Source: Helichrysum umbraculigerum (taxonomy: Eukaryota; Streptophyta; Magnoliopsida; Asterales; Asteraceae). From it: DNA of 64,000 nt. Location: positions 112,791,777-112,855,776 of the forward strand of contig CATIUR010000005.1 in NCBI GenBank assembly GCA_949592205.1. The letters run 5' to 3'. The stretch's first letter is position 1. Each line of letters starts with the position of its first letter. Positions 9,492 through 23,230 of the stretch are shown here, in pieces. The position numbers and the translations under genes were made by a program. Below the pieces are notes generated by a model that ran no database searches, was not told the origin of the DNA, and worked only from the letters and a program-made list of their open reading frames with translations.

Positions 9492-11816
9492 TTCGGCGTA
9501 TTAACATTTGAAGAATTTTGTAAATAAGTTCTTGAATTTTAAGTGTTCACCAAAAAGATTGAAACTTTAATAATATAAACTGATTTTAAATAATCTTACT
9601 AAAAGAATTTCTTATAAAAAACAATAAAGTTTGAAACTTTATTGCTAGATAACCCTTTTCTCTTCGGCGTACTAACATTTTAAGAATTTAATAAATTAGT
9701 TGTTAAATTTGAGGTGTTTCACAATAGAGCTTGTAACTATAATGATATAGATTGAATTTAAATAATATTACTAAAAGAAATTCTTAATAAAATAAAAAAG
9801 TATGAAACATGCTTGCGAGATAACCGTTTTGTATTCGGCGTACTAACATTTGAAGAATTTTGTAAATAATTTGTAGAATTTTAAGTGTTTCACAATAAAG
9901 CTTGAAACTTTAATGATATAAATTGATTTTAAATAATCTTATTAAAATAATTTCTTATAAAAAACAATAAAGTTTGAAACATTATTGCTAGATAACCCCT
10001 TTTTCTTCGGCGTACTAACATTTGAAGAATTTTATAAAAACTTATTGAAATTTAAGTTTTTCAGTATGAAAAATAATTGCAAAATAACCGTTTTGTATTC
10101 GACGTACTAACATTTGTAGAATTTTGTAAATAAGTTGTTGATTTTAAGTGTTTCACAATAAAGTTTGTAACTTTAATGATATAAAGTGATTTTAAATAAT
10201 CTTACTAAAATAATTTATTATAAAAAATAATAAAGTTAAAAAATTTATTGCTAGATAACCCTTTTTTCTTCGGCGTACTAACATTTGAAGAATTTTGTAA
10301 ATAATTTGTTGAATTTTAAGTGTTTCACAATAAAGCTTGAAACTTTAATGATATAAATTGATTTTAAATAATATTTTTAAAATAATTTCTTATAAAAAAC
10401 AATAAAGTTTGAAACATGATTGCTAGATAACCCTTTTTCTTCGGCGTACTAACATTTGAAGAATTTTATAAATACGTTATTGAGTTTTAAGTGTTTCACA
10501 ATTAAGCTTGAAACTCTAATAATATAAATTGATTTTAAGTAATCTTACTAAAAGAATTTCTTATAAAAAATAATAAACATTGAAACTTTATTGCTAGATA
10601 ACCTTTTTTTCTTCAACATACTAACATTTTAAGAATTTTATAAATAAGTTGTTGAATTTTAATTGTTTCACAATAAAGCGTGAAACTTTAATGAAATAAA
10701 TTGAATCTAAATAATATTAATAAAAGAATTTCTTAAAAAAACAAAAAAAGTATGAAAAATAATTTTAAAATAACCGTTTTGTATTCGGCGTACTAACATT
10801 TGTAGACTTTTGTAAATAAGTTGTTGATTTTAAGTGTTTCACAATAAAGTTTGTAACTTTAATGATATAAAGTGATTTTAAATAATCTTACTATAATAAT
10901 TTATTATAAAAAACAATAAAGTTAAAAAATTTATCGCTAGATAACCCTTTTTTCTTCGGCGTACTGACATTTGAAGAATTTTGTAGATAATTTGTTGAAT
11001 TTTAAGTGTTTCACAATAAAGCTTGAAACTTTAATGATATAAATTGATTTTAAATAATATTTTTAAAATAATTTCTTATAAAAAACAATAAAGTTTAAAA
11101 CATGAATGCTAGATAACCCCTTTTTCTTCGGCGTACTAACATTTGAAGAATTTTATAAATACGTTATTGAATTTTAAGTGTTTCACAATTAAGCTTGAAA
11201 CTCTAATAATATAAATTGTTTTTAAGTAATCTTACTAAAAGAATTTCTTATAAAAAATAATAAACATTGAAACTTTATTGCTAGATAACCTTTTTTTCTT
11301 CAACATACTAACATTTTAAGAATTTAATAAATAAGTTGTTGAATTTTAAGTCTTTCACAATAAAACGTGAAACTTTAATGATATAAATTGAATCTAAATA
11401 ATATTAATAAAAGAATTTCTTAAAAAAACAAAAAAAGTATGAAAAATAATTTTATAATAACCGTTTTGTATTCGGCATACTAACATTTGTAGACTTTTGT
11501 AAATAAGTTGTTGATTTTAAGTGTTTCACAATAAAGTTTGTAACTTTAATGATATAAAGTGATTTTAAATAATCTTACTATAATAATTTATTATAAAAAA
11601 CAATAAAGTTATAAAATTTATTGCTAGATAACCCTTTTTTCTTCGGCGTACTAACATTTGAAGAATTTTATAAATAAGTAGTTAAATTTTAAGTGTTTCA
11701 CAATAAAGCTTGTAACTTTAATGATATAAATTGAATTTAAATAATATTACTCAATGAATTTCTTAAAAAAAAAACAAAAAAGTATGAATTTTGTTTTGCA
11801 AAATAACCGTTTTGTA
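9492..11816 (+). repeat. HOR unit U6: expanded unit, 2,325 bp
   Basis: Order is M1 (9492), M2 (9663), M3 (9834), M4/M5 hybrid (10006-10097), M6 (10098), M7 (10269), M8 (10440), M9 (10612), an M10/M6 hybrid (10784-10954), then a second M7 (10955), M8 (11127), M9 (11299), M10 (11471) and M11 (11642). The length is that of a 1,636-bp deletion unit plus four monomers (689 bp). The second M7 (GTACTGACAT, GTAGATAATTTG) and second M10 (GGCATAC) carry variants otherwise seen in U18, U20 and U22. Confidence 0.93.
10784..10954 (+). repeat. M10/M6 hybrid monomer (crossover junction, +4 monomers)
   Basis: Begins as M10 (GTAGACTTTTG, CTTACTATAATAATTT) and ends as M6 (GTTAAAAAATTTATCGC). The next monomer is M7, as expected after M6. 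This is the sequence expected from an unequal crossover between paralogous M10 and M6, in register with the monomer. Confidence 0.88.
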
Positions 11817-13452
11817 TTCGGCGTATTAACATTTGAAGAATTTTGTAAATAAGTTCTTGAATTTTAAGTGTTCACCATAAAGATTGAAACTTTAATAATA
11901 TAAACTGATTTTAAATAATCTTAGTAAAAGAATTTCTTATAAAAAACAATAAAGTTTGAAACTTTATTGCTAGATAACCCTTTTCTCTTCGGCGTACTAA
12001 CATTTTAAGAATTTAATAAATTAGTTGTTAAATTTGAGGTGTTTCACAATAAAGCTTGTAACTTTAATGATATAGATTGAATTTAAATAATATTACTAAA
12101 AGAAATTCTTAATAAAATAAAAAAGTATGAAACATGCTTGCGAGATAACCGTTTTGTATTCGGCGTACTAACATTTGAAGAATTTTGTAAATAATTTGTA
12201 GAATTTTAAGTGTTTCACAATAAAGTTTGAAACTTTAATGATATAAATTGATTTTAAATAATCTTATTAAAATAATTTCTTATAAAAAACAATAAAGTTT
12301 GAAACATTATTGCTAGATAACCCCTTTTTCTTCGGCGTACTAACATTTGAAGAATTTTGTAAAAACTTATTGAAATTTAAGTTTTTCAGTATGAAAAATA
12401 ATTGCAAAATAACCGTTTTGTATTCGACGTACTAACATTTGTAGAATTTTGTAAATAAGTTGTTGATTTTAAGTGTTTCACAATAAAGTTTATAACTTTA
12501 ATGATATAAAGTGATTTTAAATAATCTTACTAAAATAATTTATTATAAAAAACAATAAAGTTAAAAAATTTATTGCTAGATAACCCTTTTTTCTTCGGCG
12601 TACTAACATTTGAAGAATTTTGTAAATAATTTGTTGAATTTTAAGTGTTTCACAATAAAGCTTGAAACTTTAATGATATAAATTGATTTTAAATAATATT
12701 TTTAAAATAATTTCTTATAAAAAACAATAAAGTTTGAAACATGATTGCTAGATAACCCTTTTTCTTCGGCGTACTAACATTTGAAGAATTTTATAAATAC
12801 GTTATTGAATTTTAAGTGTTTCACAATTAAGCTTGAAACTCTAATAATATAAATTGATTTTAAGTAATCTTACTAAAAGAATTTCTTATAAAAAATAATA
12901 AACATTGAAACTTTATTGCTAGATAACCTTTTTTTCTTCAACATACTAACATTTTAAGAATTTTATAAATAAGTTGTTGAATTTTAAGTCTTTCACAATA
13001 AAGCGTGAAACTTTAATGAAATAAATTGAATCTAAATAATATTAATAAAAGAATTTCTTAAAAAAACAAAAAAAGTATGAAAAATAATTTTAAAATAACC
13101 GTTTTGTATTCGGCGTACTAACATTTGTAGACTTTTGTAAATAAGTTGTTGATTTTAAGTGTTTCACAATAAAGTTTGTAACTTTAATGATATAAAGTGA
13201 TTTTAAATAATCTTACTATAATAATTTATTATAAAAAACAATAAAGTTATAAAATTTATTGCTAGATAACCCTTTTTTCTTCGGCGTACTAACATTTGAA
13301 GAATTTTATAAATAAGTTGTTAAATTTTAAGTGTTTCACAATAAAGCTTGTAACTTTAATGATATACATTGAATTTAAATAATATTACTTAATGAATTTC
13401 TTAAAAAAAACAAAAAAGTATGAATTTTGTTTTGCAAAATAACCGTTTTGTA
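11817..13452 (+). repeat. HOR unit U7: deletion unit, 1,636 bp
   Basis: Order M1, M2 (11988), M3 (12159), M4/M5 hybrid (12331-12422, 92 bp), M6 (12423), M7 (12594), M8 (12765), M9 (12937), M10 (13109), M11 (13280). It carries the CATGCTTGCGAG haplotype of M2. It pairs with U23 at an offset of 27,150 bp. Confidence 0.94.
12331..12422 (+). repeat. 92-bp M4/M5 hybrid monomer (representative copy)
   Basis: The 5' part is M4 up to AAGTTTTTCA; the 3' part is the end of M5 from GTATGAAAAATAATTGC. About 251 bp are missing relative to intact M4+M5 (343 bp). The two parents share only about one base (A) at the join, so this looks like an illegitimate deletion and not an in-register crossover. I find the 92-bp form in U6, U7, U15-U17, U23 and U25-U34, starting at 10006, 12331, 25120, 26758, 28396, 39481, 43002, 44637, 46273, 47908, 49544, 51181, 52817, 54452, 56086 and 57722. 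Confidence 0.92.
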
Positions 13453-15338
13453 TTCGGCGTATTAACATTTGAAGAATTTTGTAAATAAGTTCTTGAATTT
13501 TAAGTGTTCACCATAAAGATTGAAACTTTAATAATATAAACTGATTTTAAATAATCTTAGTAAAAGAATTTCTTATAAAAAACAATAAAGTTTGAAACTT
13601 TATTGCTAGATAACCCTTTTCTCTTCGGCGTACTAACATTTGAAGAATTTTATAAATAAGTTGTTAAATTTGAAGTGTTTCACAATAAAGCTTGTAACTT
13701 TAATGATATAAATTGAATTTAAATAATATTACTAAAAGAAATTCTTAATAAAATAAAAAAGTATGAAACATGATTGCAAGATAACCGTTTTGTATTCGGC
13801 GTACTAACATTTGAAGAATTTTGTAAATAATTTGTAGAATTTTAAGTGTTTCACAATAAAGCTTGAAACTTTAATGATATAAATTGATTTTAAATAATCT
13901 TATTAAGATAATTTCTTATAAAAAACAATAAAGTTTGAAACATTATTGCTAGATAACCCCTTTTTCTTCGGCGTACTAACATTTGAAGAATTTTGTAAAA
14001 AAGTTATTGAAATTTAAGTTTTTCACGATAAAGCTTGAAACTTTAAAGATATAAATTGATTTTAAATATTCTTGCTAAAAGAATTTCTTATAAAAAATAA
14101 TAAACTTTGAAACTTTATTGCTAGATAACATTTTTTTCTTCGACATACTAACATTTTATGAATTTTTTAAAAAAGTTGTTTAATTTTAAGTGTTTCACAA
14201 TAAAGCGTGAAACTTTAATGATATAAAATGAATCTAAATAATATAACTAAAATAAATTCTTAAAAAAACAAAAAAGTATGAAAAATAAATGCAAAATAAC
14301 CGTTTTGTATTCGACGTACTAAGTTGTAGAATTTTGTAAATAAGTTGTTGATTTTAAGTGTTTCACAATAAAGTTTGTAACTTTAATGATATAAAGTGAT
14401 TTTAAATAATCTTACTAAACTAATTTAATATAAAAAACAATAAAGTTAAAAAATTTATTGCTAGATAACCCTTTTTTCTTCGGCGTACTAACATTTGAAG
14501 AATTTTGTAAATAATTTGTTGAATTTTAAGTGTTTCATAATAAAGCTTGAAACTTTAATGATATAAATTGATTTTAAATAATATTTTTAAAATAATTTCT
14601 TATAAAAAACAATAAAGTTTAAAACATGATTGCTAGATAACCCCTTTTTCTTCGGCGTACTAACATTTGAAGAATTTTATAAATACGTTATTGAATTTTA
14701 AGTGTTTCACAATTAAGCTTGAAACTCTAATAATATAAATTGATTTTAAGTAATCTTACTAAAAGAATTTCTTATAAAAAAAATAAACATTGAAACTTTA
14801 TTGCTAGATAACCTTTTTTTCTTCAACATACTAACATTTTAAGAATTTTATAAATAAGTTGTTGAATTTTAAGTCTTTCACAATAAAGCGTGAAACTTTA
14901 ATGATATAAATTGAATCTAAATAATATTAATAAAAGAATTTCTTAAAAAAACAAAAAAAGTATGAAAAATAATTTTAAAATAACCGTTTTGTATTCGGCG
15001 TACTAACATTTGTAGACTTTTGTAAATAAGTTGTTGATTTTAAGTGTTTCACAATAAAGTTTGTAACTTTAATGATATAAAGTGATTTTAAATAATCTTA
15101 CTATAATAATTTATTATAAAAAACAATAAAGTTATAAAATTTATTGCTAGATAACCCTTTTTTCTTCGACGTACTAACATTTGAAGAATTTTATAAATAA
15201 GTTGTTAAATTTTAAGTGTTTCACAATAAAGCTTGTAACTTTAATGATATACATTGAATTTAAATAATATTACTTAATGAATTTCTTAAAAAAAAACAAA
15301 AAAGTATGAATTTTGTTTTGCAAAATAACCGTTTTGTA
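13453..15338 (+). repeat. HOR unit U8: 11-mer, 1,886 bp
   Basis: Founder-like copy of the diverged 11-mer class: CTTATTAAGATAATTTC in M3, TTCTTGCTAAAAG in M4, ATAAAATGAATC in M5 and the short box ACTAAGTTGTAG in M6 (near 14,318), with CATAATAAAGC in M7. The M11 box is TTCGACG. It matches U24 at an offset of 27,150 bp. Confidence 0.94.
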
Positions 15339-16711
15339 TTCGGCGTATTAACATTTGATGAATTTTGTAAATAAGTTCTTGAATTTTAAGTGTTCACCAT
15401 AAAGATTGAAACTTTAATAATATAAACTGATTTTAAATAATCTTAGTAAAAGAATTTCTTATAAAAAACAATAAAGTTTGAAACTTTATTGCTAGATAAC
15501 CCTTTTCTCTTCGGCGTACTAACATTTGAAGAATTTTATAAATAAGTTGTTAAATTTGAAGTGTTTCACAATAAAGCTTGTAACTTTAATGATATAAATT
15601 GAATTTAAATAATATTACTAAAAGAAATTCTTAATAAAATAAAAAAGTATGAAACATGATTGCAAGATAACCGTTTTGTATTCGGCGTACTAACATTTGA
15701 AGAATTTTGTAAATAATTTGTAGAATTTTAAGTGTTTCACAATAAAGTTTGTAACTTTAATGATATAAAGTGATTTTAAATAATCTTACTAAACTAATTT
15801 ATTATAAAAAACAATAAAGTTAAAAAATTTATTGCTAGATAACCCTTTTTTCTTCGGCGTACTAACATTTGAAGAATTTTGTAAATAATTTGTTGAATTT
15901 TAAGTGTTTCATAATAAAGCTTGAAACTTTAATGATATAAATTGATTTTAAATAATATTTTTAAAATAATTTCTTATAAAAAACAATAAAGTTTAAAACA
16001 TGATTGCTAGATAACCCCTTTTTCTTCGGCGTACTAACATTTGAAGAATTTTATAAATACGTTATTGAATTTTAAGTGTTTCACAATTAAGCTTGAAACT
16101 CTAATAATATAAATTGATTTTAAGTAATCTTACTAAAAGAATTTCTTATAAAAAAAATAAACATTGAAACTTTATTGCTAGATAACCTTTTTTTCTTCAA
16201 CATACTAACATTTTAAGAATTTTATAAATAAGTTGTTGAATTTTAAGTCTTTCACAATAAAGCGTGAAACTTTAATGATATAAATTGAATCTAAATAATA
16301 TTAATAAAAGAATTTCTTAAAAAAACAAAAAAAGTATGAAAAATAATTTTAAAATAACCGTTTTGTATTCGGCGTACTAACATTTGTAGACTTTTGTAAA
16401 TAAGTTGTTGATTTTAAGTGTTTCACAATAAAGTTTGTAACTTTAATGATATAAAGTGATTTTAAATAATCTTACTATAATAATTTATTATAAAAAACAA
16501 TAAAGTTATAAAATTTATTGCTAGATAACCCTTTTTTCTTCGGCGTACTAACATTTGAAGAATTTTATAAATAAGTTGTTAAATTTTAAGTGTTTCACAA
16601 TAAAGCTTGTAACTTTAATGATATACATTGAATTTAAATAATATTACTTAATGAATTTCTTAAAAAAAACAAAAAAGTATGAATTTTGTTTTGCAAAATA
16701 ACCGTTTTGTA
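15339..16711 (+). repeat. HOR unit U9: 8-mer, 1,373 bp
   Basis: Order M1, M2 (15510), M3/M6 hybrid (15681-15852), M7 (15853), M8 (16025), M9 (16196), M10 (16368), M11 (16539). Exactly three monomers (513 bp) are missing relative to the 1,886-bp class. M1 has CATTTGATGAATT and the M11 box is TTCGGCG. Confidence 0.94.
15681..15852 (+). repeat. M3/M6 hybrid monomer, 172 bp (representative copy)
   Basis: Starts as M3 (AATTTGTAGAATTTTAAG) and switches to M6 (AAAGTTTGTAAC, GATATAAAGTG, CTAAACTAATTT, GTTAAAAAATTT). The switch lies in the shared stretch ATTTTAAGTGTTTCACAATA, so it is an in-register homologous event. Other copies: 18940-19111, 20314-20485 and 23573-23744. Confidence 0.92.
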
Positions 16712-18597
16712 TTCGGCGTATTAACATTTGAAGAATTTTGTAAATAAGTTCTTGAATTTTAAGTGTTCACCATAAAGATTGAAACTTTAATAATATAAAC
16801 TGATTTTAAATAATCTTAGTAAAAGAATTTCTTATAAAAAACAATAAAGTTTGAAACTTTATTGCTAGATAACCCTTTTCTCTTCGGCGTACTAACATTT
16901 GAAGAATTTTATAAATAAGTTGTTAAATTTGAAGTGTTTCACAATAAAGCTTGTAACTTTAATGATATAAATTGAATTTAAATAATATTACTAAAAGAAA
17001 TTCTTAATAAAATAAAAAAGTATGAAACATGATTGCAAGATAACCGTTTTGTATTCGGCGTACTAACATTTGAAGAATTTTGTAAATAATTTGTAGAATT
17101 TTAAGTGTTTCACAATAAAGCTTGAAACTTTAATGATATAAATTGATTTTAAATAATCTTATTAAGATAATTTCTTATAAAAAACAATAAAGTTTGAAAC
17201 ATTATTGCTAGATAACCCCTTTTTCTTCGGCGTACTAACATTTGAAGAATTTTGTAAAAAAGTTATTGAAATTTAAGTTTTTCACGATAAAGCTTGAAAC
17301 TTTAAAGATATAAATTGATTTTAAATATTCTTGCTAAAAGAATTTCTTATAAAAAATAATAAACTTTGAAACTTTATTGCTAGATAACATTTTTTTCTTC
17401 GACATACTAACATTTTATGAATTTTTTAAAAAAGTTGTTTAATTTTAAGTGTTTCACAATAAAGCGTGAAACTTTAATGATATAAAATGAATCTAAATAA
17501 TATAACTAAAATAAATTCTTAAAAAAACAAAAAAGTATGAAAAATAAATGCAAAATAACCGTTTTGTATTCGACGTACTAAGTTGTAGAATTTTGTAAAT
17601 AAGTTGTTGATTTTAAGTGTTTCACAATAAAGTTTGTAACTTTAATGATATAAAGTGATTTTAAATAATCTTACTAAACTAATTTAATATAAAAAACAAT
17701 AAAGTTAAAAAATTTATTGCTAGATAACCCTTTTTTCTTCGGCGTACTAACATTTGAAGAATTTTGTAAATAATTTGTTGAATTTTAAGTGTTTCATAAT
17801 AAAGCTTGAAACTTTAATGATATAAATTGATTTTAAATAATATTTTTAAAATAATTTCTTATAAAAAACAATAAAGTTTAAAACATGATTGCTAGATAAC
17901 CCCTTTTTCTTCGGCGTACTAACATTTGAAGAATTTTATAAATACGTTATTGAATTTTAAGTGTTTCACAATTAAGCTTGAAACTCTAATAATATAAATT
18001 GATTTTAAGTAATCTTACTAAAAGAATTTCTTATAAAAAAAATAAACATTGAAACTTTATTGCTAGATAACCTTTTTTTCTTCAACATACTAACATTTTA
18101 AGAATTTTATAAATAAGTTGTTGAATTTTAAGTCTTTCACAATAAAGCGTGAAACTTTAATGATATAAATTGAATCTAAATAATATTAATAAAAGAATTT
18201 CTTAAAAAAACAAAAAAAGTATGAAAAATAATTTTAAAATAACCGTTTTGTATTCGGCGTACTAACATTTGTAGACTTTTGTAAATAAGTTGTTGATTTT
18301 AAGTGTTTCACAATAAAGTTTGTAACTTTAATGATATAAAGTGATTTTAAATAATCTTACTATAATAATTTATTATAAAAAACAATAAAGTTATAAAATT
18401 TATTGCTAGATAACCCTTTTTTCTTCGACGTACTAACATTTGAAGAATTTTATAAATAAGTTGTTAAATTTTAAGTGTTTCACAATAAAGCTTGTAACTT
18501 TAATGATATACATTGAATTTAAATAATATTACTTAATGAATTTCTTAAAAAAAAACAAAAAAGTATGAATTTTGTTTTGCAAAATAACCGTTTTGTA
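16712..18597 (+). repeat. HOR unit U10: 11-mer, 1,886 bp
   Basis: Carries the same private markers as U8: AAGATAATTTC in M3, CTTGCTAAAAG in M4, ACTAAGTTGTAG in M6 and TTCGACG at M11. It is the middle unit of the first 4,633-bp block. Confidence 0.94.
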
Positions 18598-19971
18598 TTC
18601 GGCGTATTAACATTTGATGAATTTTGTAAATAAGTTCTTGAATTTTAAGTGTTCACCATAAAGATTGAAACTTTAATAATATAAACTGATTTTAAATAAT
18701 CTTAGTAAAAGAATTTCTTATAAAAAACAATAAAGTTTGAAACTTTATTGCTAGATAACCCTTTTCTCTTCGGCGTACTAACATTTGAAGAATTTTATAA
18801 ATAAGTTGTTAAATTTGAAGTGTTTCACAATAAAGCTTGTAACTTTAATGATATAAATTGAATTTAAATAATATTACTAAAAGAAATTCTTAATAAAATA
18901 AAAAAGTATGAAACATGATTGCAAGATAACCGTTTTGTATTCGGCGTACTAACATTTGAAGAATTTTGTAAATAATTTGTAGAATTTTAAGTGTTTCACA
19001 ATAAAGTTTGTAACTTTAATGATATAAAGTGATTTTAAATAATCTTACTAAACTAATTTATTATAAAAAACAATAAAGTTAAAAAATTTATTGCTAGATA
19101 ACCCTTTTTTCTTCGGCGTACTAACATTTGAAGAATTTTGTAAATAATTTGTTGAATTTTAAGTGTTTCATAATAAAGCTTGAAACTTTAATGATATAAA
19201 TTGATTTTAAATAATATTTTTAAAATAATTTCTTATAAAAAACAATAAAGTTTAAAACATGATTGCTAGATAACCCCTTTTTCTTCGGCGTACTAACATT
19301 TGAAGAATTTTATAAATACGTTATTGAATTTTAAGTGTTTCACAATTAAGCTTGAAACTCTAATAATATAAATTGATTTTAAGTAATCTTACTAAAAGAA
19401 TTTCTTATAAAAAAAATAAACATTGAAACTTTATTGCTAGATAACCTTTTTTTCTTCAACATACTAACATTTTAAGAATTTTATAAATAAGTTGTTGAAT
19501 TTTAAGTCTTTCACAATAAAGCGTGAAACTTTAATGATATAAATTGAATCTAAATAATATTAATAAAAGAATTTCTTAAAAAAACAAAAAAAGTATGAAA
19601 AATAATTTTAAAATAACCGTTTTGTATTCGGCGTACTAACATTTGTAGACTTTTGTAAATAAGTTGTTGATTTTAAGTGTTTCACAATAAAGTTTGTAAC
19701 TTTAATGATATAAAGTGATTTTAAATAATCTTACTATAATAATTTATTATAAAAAACAATAAAGTTATAAAATTTATTGCTAGATAACCCTTTTTTCTTC
19801 GACGTACTAACATTTGAAGAATTTTATAAATAAGTTGTTAAATTTTAAGTGTTTCACAATAAAGCTTGTAACTTTAATGATATACATTGAATTTAAATAA
19901 TATTACTTAATGAATTTCTTAAAAAAAAACAAAAAAGTATGAATTTTGTTTTGCAAAATAACCGTTTTGTA
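18598..19971 (+). repeat. HOR unit U11: 8-mer, 1,374 bp
   Basis: M3/M6 deletion unit with the hybrid at 18940-19111. M1 has CATTTGATGAATT; the M11 box is TTCGACG, which separates it from U9 and pairs it with U14. Confidence 0.94.
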
Positions 19972-21344
19972 TTCGGCGTATTAACATTTGATGAATTTTG
20001 TAAATAAGTTCTTGAATTTTAAGTGTTCACCATAAAGATTGAAACTTTAATAATATAAACTGATTTTAAATAATCTTAGTAAAAGAATTTCTTATAAAAA
20101 ACAATAAAGTTTGAAACTTTATTGCTAGATAACCCTTTTCTCTTCGGCGTACTAACATTTGAAGAATTTTATAAATAAGTTGTTAAATTTGAAGTGTTTC
20201 ACAATAAAGCTTGTAACTTTAATGATATAAATTGAATTTAAATAATATTACTAAAAGAAATTCTTAATAAAATAAAAAAGTATGAAACATGATTGCAAGA
20301 TAACCGTTTTGTATTCGGCGTACTAACATTTGAAGAATTTTGTAAATAATTTGTAGAATTTTAAGTGTTTCACAATAAAGTTTGTAACTTTAATGATATA
20401 AAGTGATTTTAAATAATCTTACTAAACTAATTTATTATAAAAAACAATAAAGTTAAAAAATTTATTGCTAGATAACCCTTTTTTCTTCGGCGTACTAACA
20501 TTTGAAGAATTTTGTAAATAATTTGTTGAATTTTAAGTGTTTCATAATAAAGCTTGAAACTTTAATGATATAAATTGATTTTAAATAATATTTTTAAAAT
20601 AATTTCTTATAAAAAACAATAAAGTTTAAAACATGATTGCTAGATAACCCCTTTTTCTTCGGCGTACTAACATTTGAAGAATTTTATAAATACGTTATTG
20701 AATTTTAAGTGTTTCACAATTAAGCTTGAAACTCTAATAATATAAATTGATTTTAAGTAATCTTACTAAAAGAATTTCTTATAAAAAAAATAAACATTGA
20801 AACTTTATTGCTAGATAACCTTTTTTTCTTCAACATACTAACATTTTAAGAATTTTATAAATAAGTTGTTGAATTTTAAGTCTTTCACAATAAAGCGTGA
20901 AACTTTAATGATATAAATTGAATCTAAATAATATTAATAAAAGAATTTCTTAAAAAAACAAAAAAAGTATGAAAAATAATTTTAAAATAACCGTTTTGTA
21001 TTCGGCGTACTAACATTTGTAGACTTTTGTAAATAAGTTGTTGATTTTAAGTGTTTCACAATAAAGTTTGTAACTTTAATGATATAAAGTGATTTTAAAT
21101 AATCTTACTATAATAATTTATTATAAAAAACAATAAAGTTATAAAATTTATTGCTAGATAACCCTTTTTTCTTCGGCGTACTAACATTTGAAGAATTTTA
21201 TAAATAAGTTGTTAAATTTTAAGTGTTTCACAATAAAGCTTGTAACTTTAATGATATACATTGAATTTAAATAATATTACTTAATGAATTTCTTAAAAAA
21301 AACAAAAAAGTATGAATTTTGTTTTGCAAAATAACCGTTTTGTA
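19972..21344 (+). repeat. HOR unit U12: 8-mer, 1,373 bp
   Basis: M3/M6 deletion unit with the hybrid at 20314-20485. The M11 box TTCGGCG and the following 8-base A-run pair it with U9, at an offset of 4,633 bp. Confidence 0.94.
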
Positions 21345-23230
21345 TTCGGCGTATTAACATTTGAAGAATTTTGTAAATAAGTTCTTGAATTTTAAGTGTT
21401 CACCATAAAGATTGAAACTTTAATAATATAAACTGATTTTAAATAATCTTAGTAAAAGAATTTCTTATAAAAAACAATAAAGTTTGAAACTTTATTGCTA
21501 GATAACCCTTTTCTCTTCGGCGTACTAACATTTGAAGAATTTTATAAATAAGTTGTTAAATTTGAAGTGTTTCACAATAAAGCTTGTAACTTTAATGATA
21601 TAAATTGAATTTAAATAATATTACTAAAAGAAATTCTTAATAAAATAAAAAAGTATGAAACATGATTGCAAGATAACCGTTTTGTATTCGGCGTACTAAC
21701 ATTTGAAGAATTTTGTAAATAATTTGTAGAATTTTAAGTGTTTCACAATAAAGCTTGAAACTTTAATGATATAAATTGATTTTAAATAATCTTATTAAGA
21801 TAATTTCTTATAAAAAACAATAAAGTTTGAAACATTATTGCTAGATAACCCCTTTTTCTTCGGCGTACTAACATTTGAAGAATTTTGTAAAAAAGTTATT
21901 GAAATTTAAGTTTTTCACGATAAAGCTTGAAACTTTAAAGATATAAATTGATTTTAAATATTCTTGCTAAAAGAATTTCTTATAAAAAATAATAAACTTT
22001 GAAACTTTATTGCTAGATAACATTTTTTTCTTCGACATACTAACATTTTATGAATTTTTTAAAAAAGTTGTTTAATTTTAAGTGTTTCACAATAAAGCGT
22101 GAAACTTTAATGATATAAAATGAATCTAAATAATATAACTAAAATAAATTCTTAAAAAAACAAAAAAGTATGAAAAATAAATGCAAAATAACCGTTTTGT
22201 ATTCGACGTACTAAGTTGTAGAATTTTGTAAATAAGTTGTTGATTTTAAGTGTTTCACAATAAAGTTTGTAACTTTAATGATATAAAGTGATTTTAAATA
22301 ATCTTACTAAACTAATTTAATATAAAAAACAATAAAGTTAAAAAATTTATTGCTAGATAACCCTTTTTTCTTCGGCGTACTAACATTTGAAGAATTTTGT
22401 AAATAATTTGTTGAATTTTAAGTGTTTCATAATAAAGCTTGAAACTTTAATGATATAAATTGATTTTAAATAATATTTTTAAAATAATTTCTTATAAAAA
22501 ACAATAAAGTTTAAAACATGATTGCTAGATAACCCCTTTTTCTTCGGCGTACTAACATTTGAAGAATTTTATAAATACGTTATTGAATTTTAAGTGTTTC
22601 ACAATTAAGCTTGAAACTCTAATAATATAAATTGATTTTAAGTAATCTTACTAAAAGAATTTCTTATAAAAAAAATAAACATTGAAACTTTATTGCTAGA
22701 TAACCTTTTTTTCTTCAACATACTAACATTTTAAGAATTTTATAAATAAGTTGTTGAATTTTAAGTCTTTCACAATAAAGCGTGAAACTTTAATGATATA
22801 AATTGAATCTAAATAATATTAATAAAAGAATTTCTTAAAAAAACAAAAAAAGTATGAAAAATAATTTTAAAATAACCGTTTTGTATTCGGCGTACTAACA
22901 TTTGTAGACTTTTGTAAATAAGTTGTTGATTTTAAGTGTTTCACAATAAAGTTTGTAACTTTAATGATATAAAGTGATTTTAAATAATCTTACTATAATA
23001 ATTTATTATAAAAAACAATAAAGTTATAAAATTTATTGCTAGATAACCCTTTTTTCTTCGACGTACTAACATTTGAAGAATTTTATAAATAAGTTGTTAA
23101 ATTTTAAGTGTTTCACAATAAAGCTTGTAACTTTAATGATATACATTGAATTTAAATAATATTACTTAATGAATTTCTTAAAAAAAAACAAAAAAGTATG
23201 AATTTTGTTTTGCAAAATAACCGTTTTGTA
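21345..23230 (+). repeat. HOR unit U13: 11-mer, 1,886 bp
   Basis: Pairs with U10 at an offset of 4,633 bp. It carries ACTAAGTTGTAG in M6 and the TTCGACG box at M11. Confidence 0.94.

Larger units (their letters stand above)
10900..15240 (+). repeat. Dispersed segmental duplication within the array, left copy (~4.3 kb)
   Basis: The second half of U6, U7 and U8 correspond to the second half of U22, U23 and U24. Three box landmarks give the same offset of 27,150 bp: 10955/38105, 11817/38967 and 13453/40603. The right edge lies in M11; the left edge lies in the M10/M6 hybrid. Boundaries are approximate. Confidence 0.8.
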
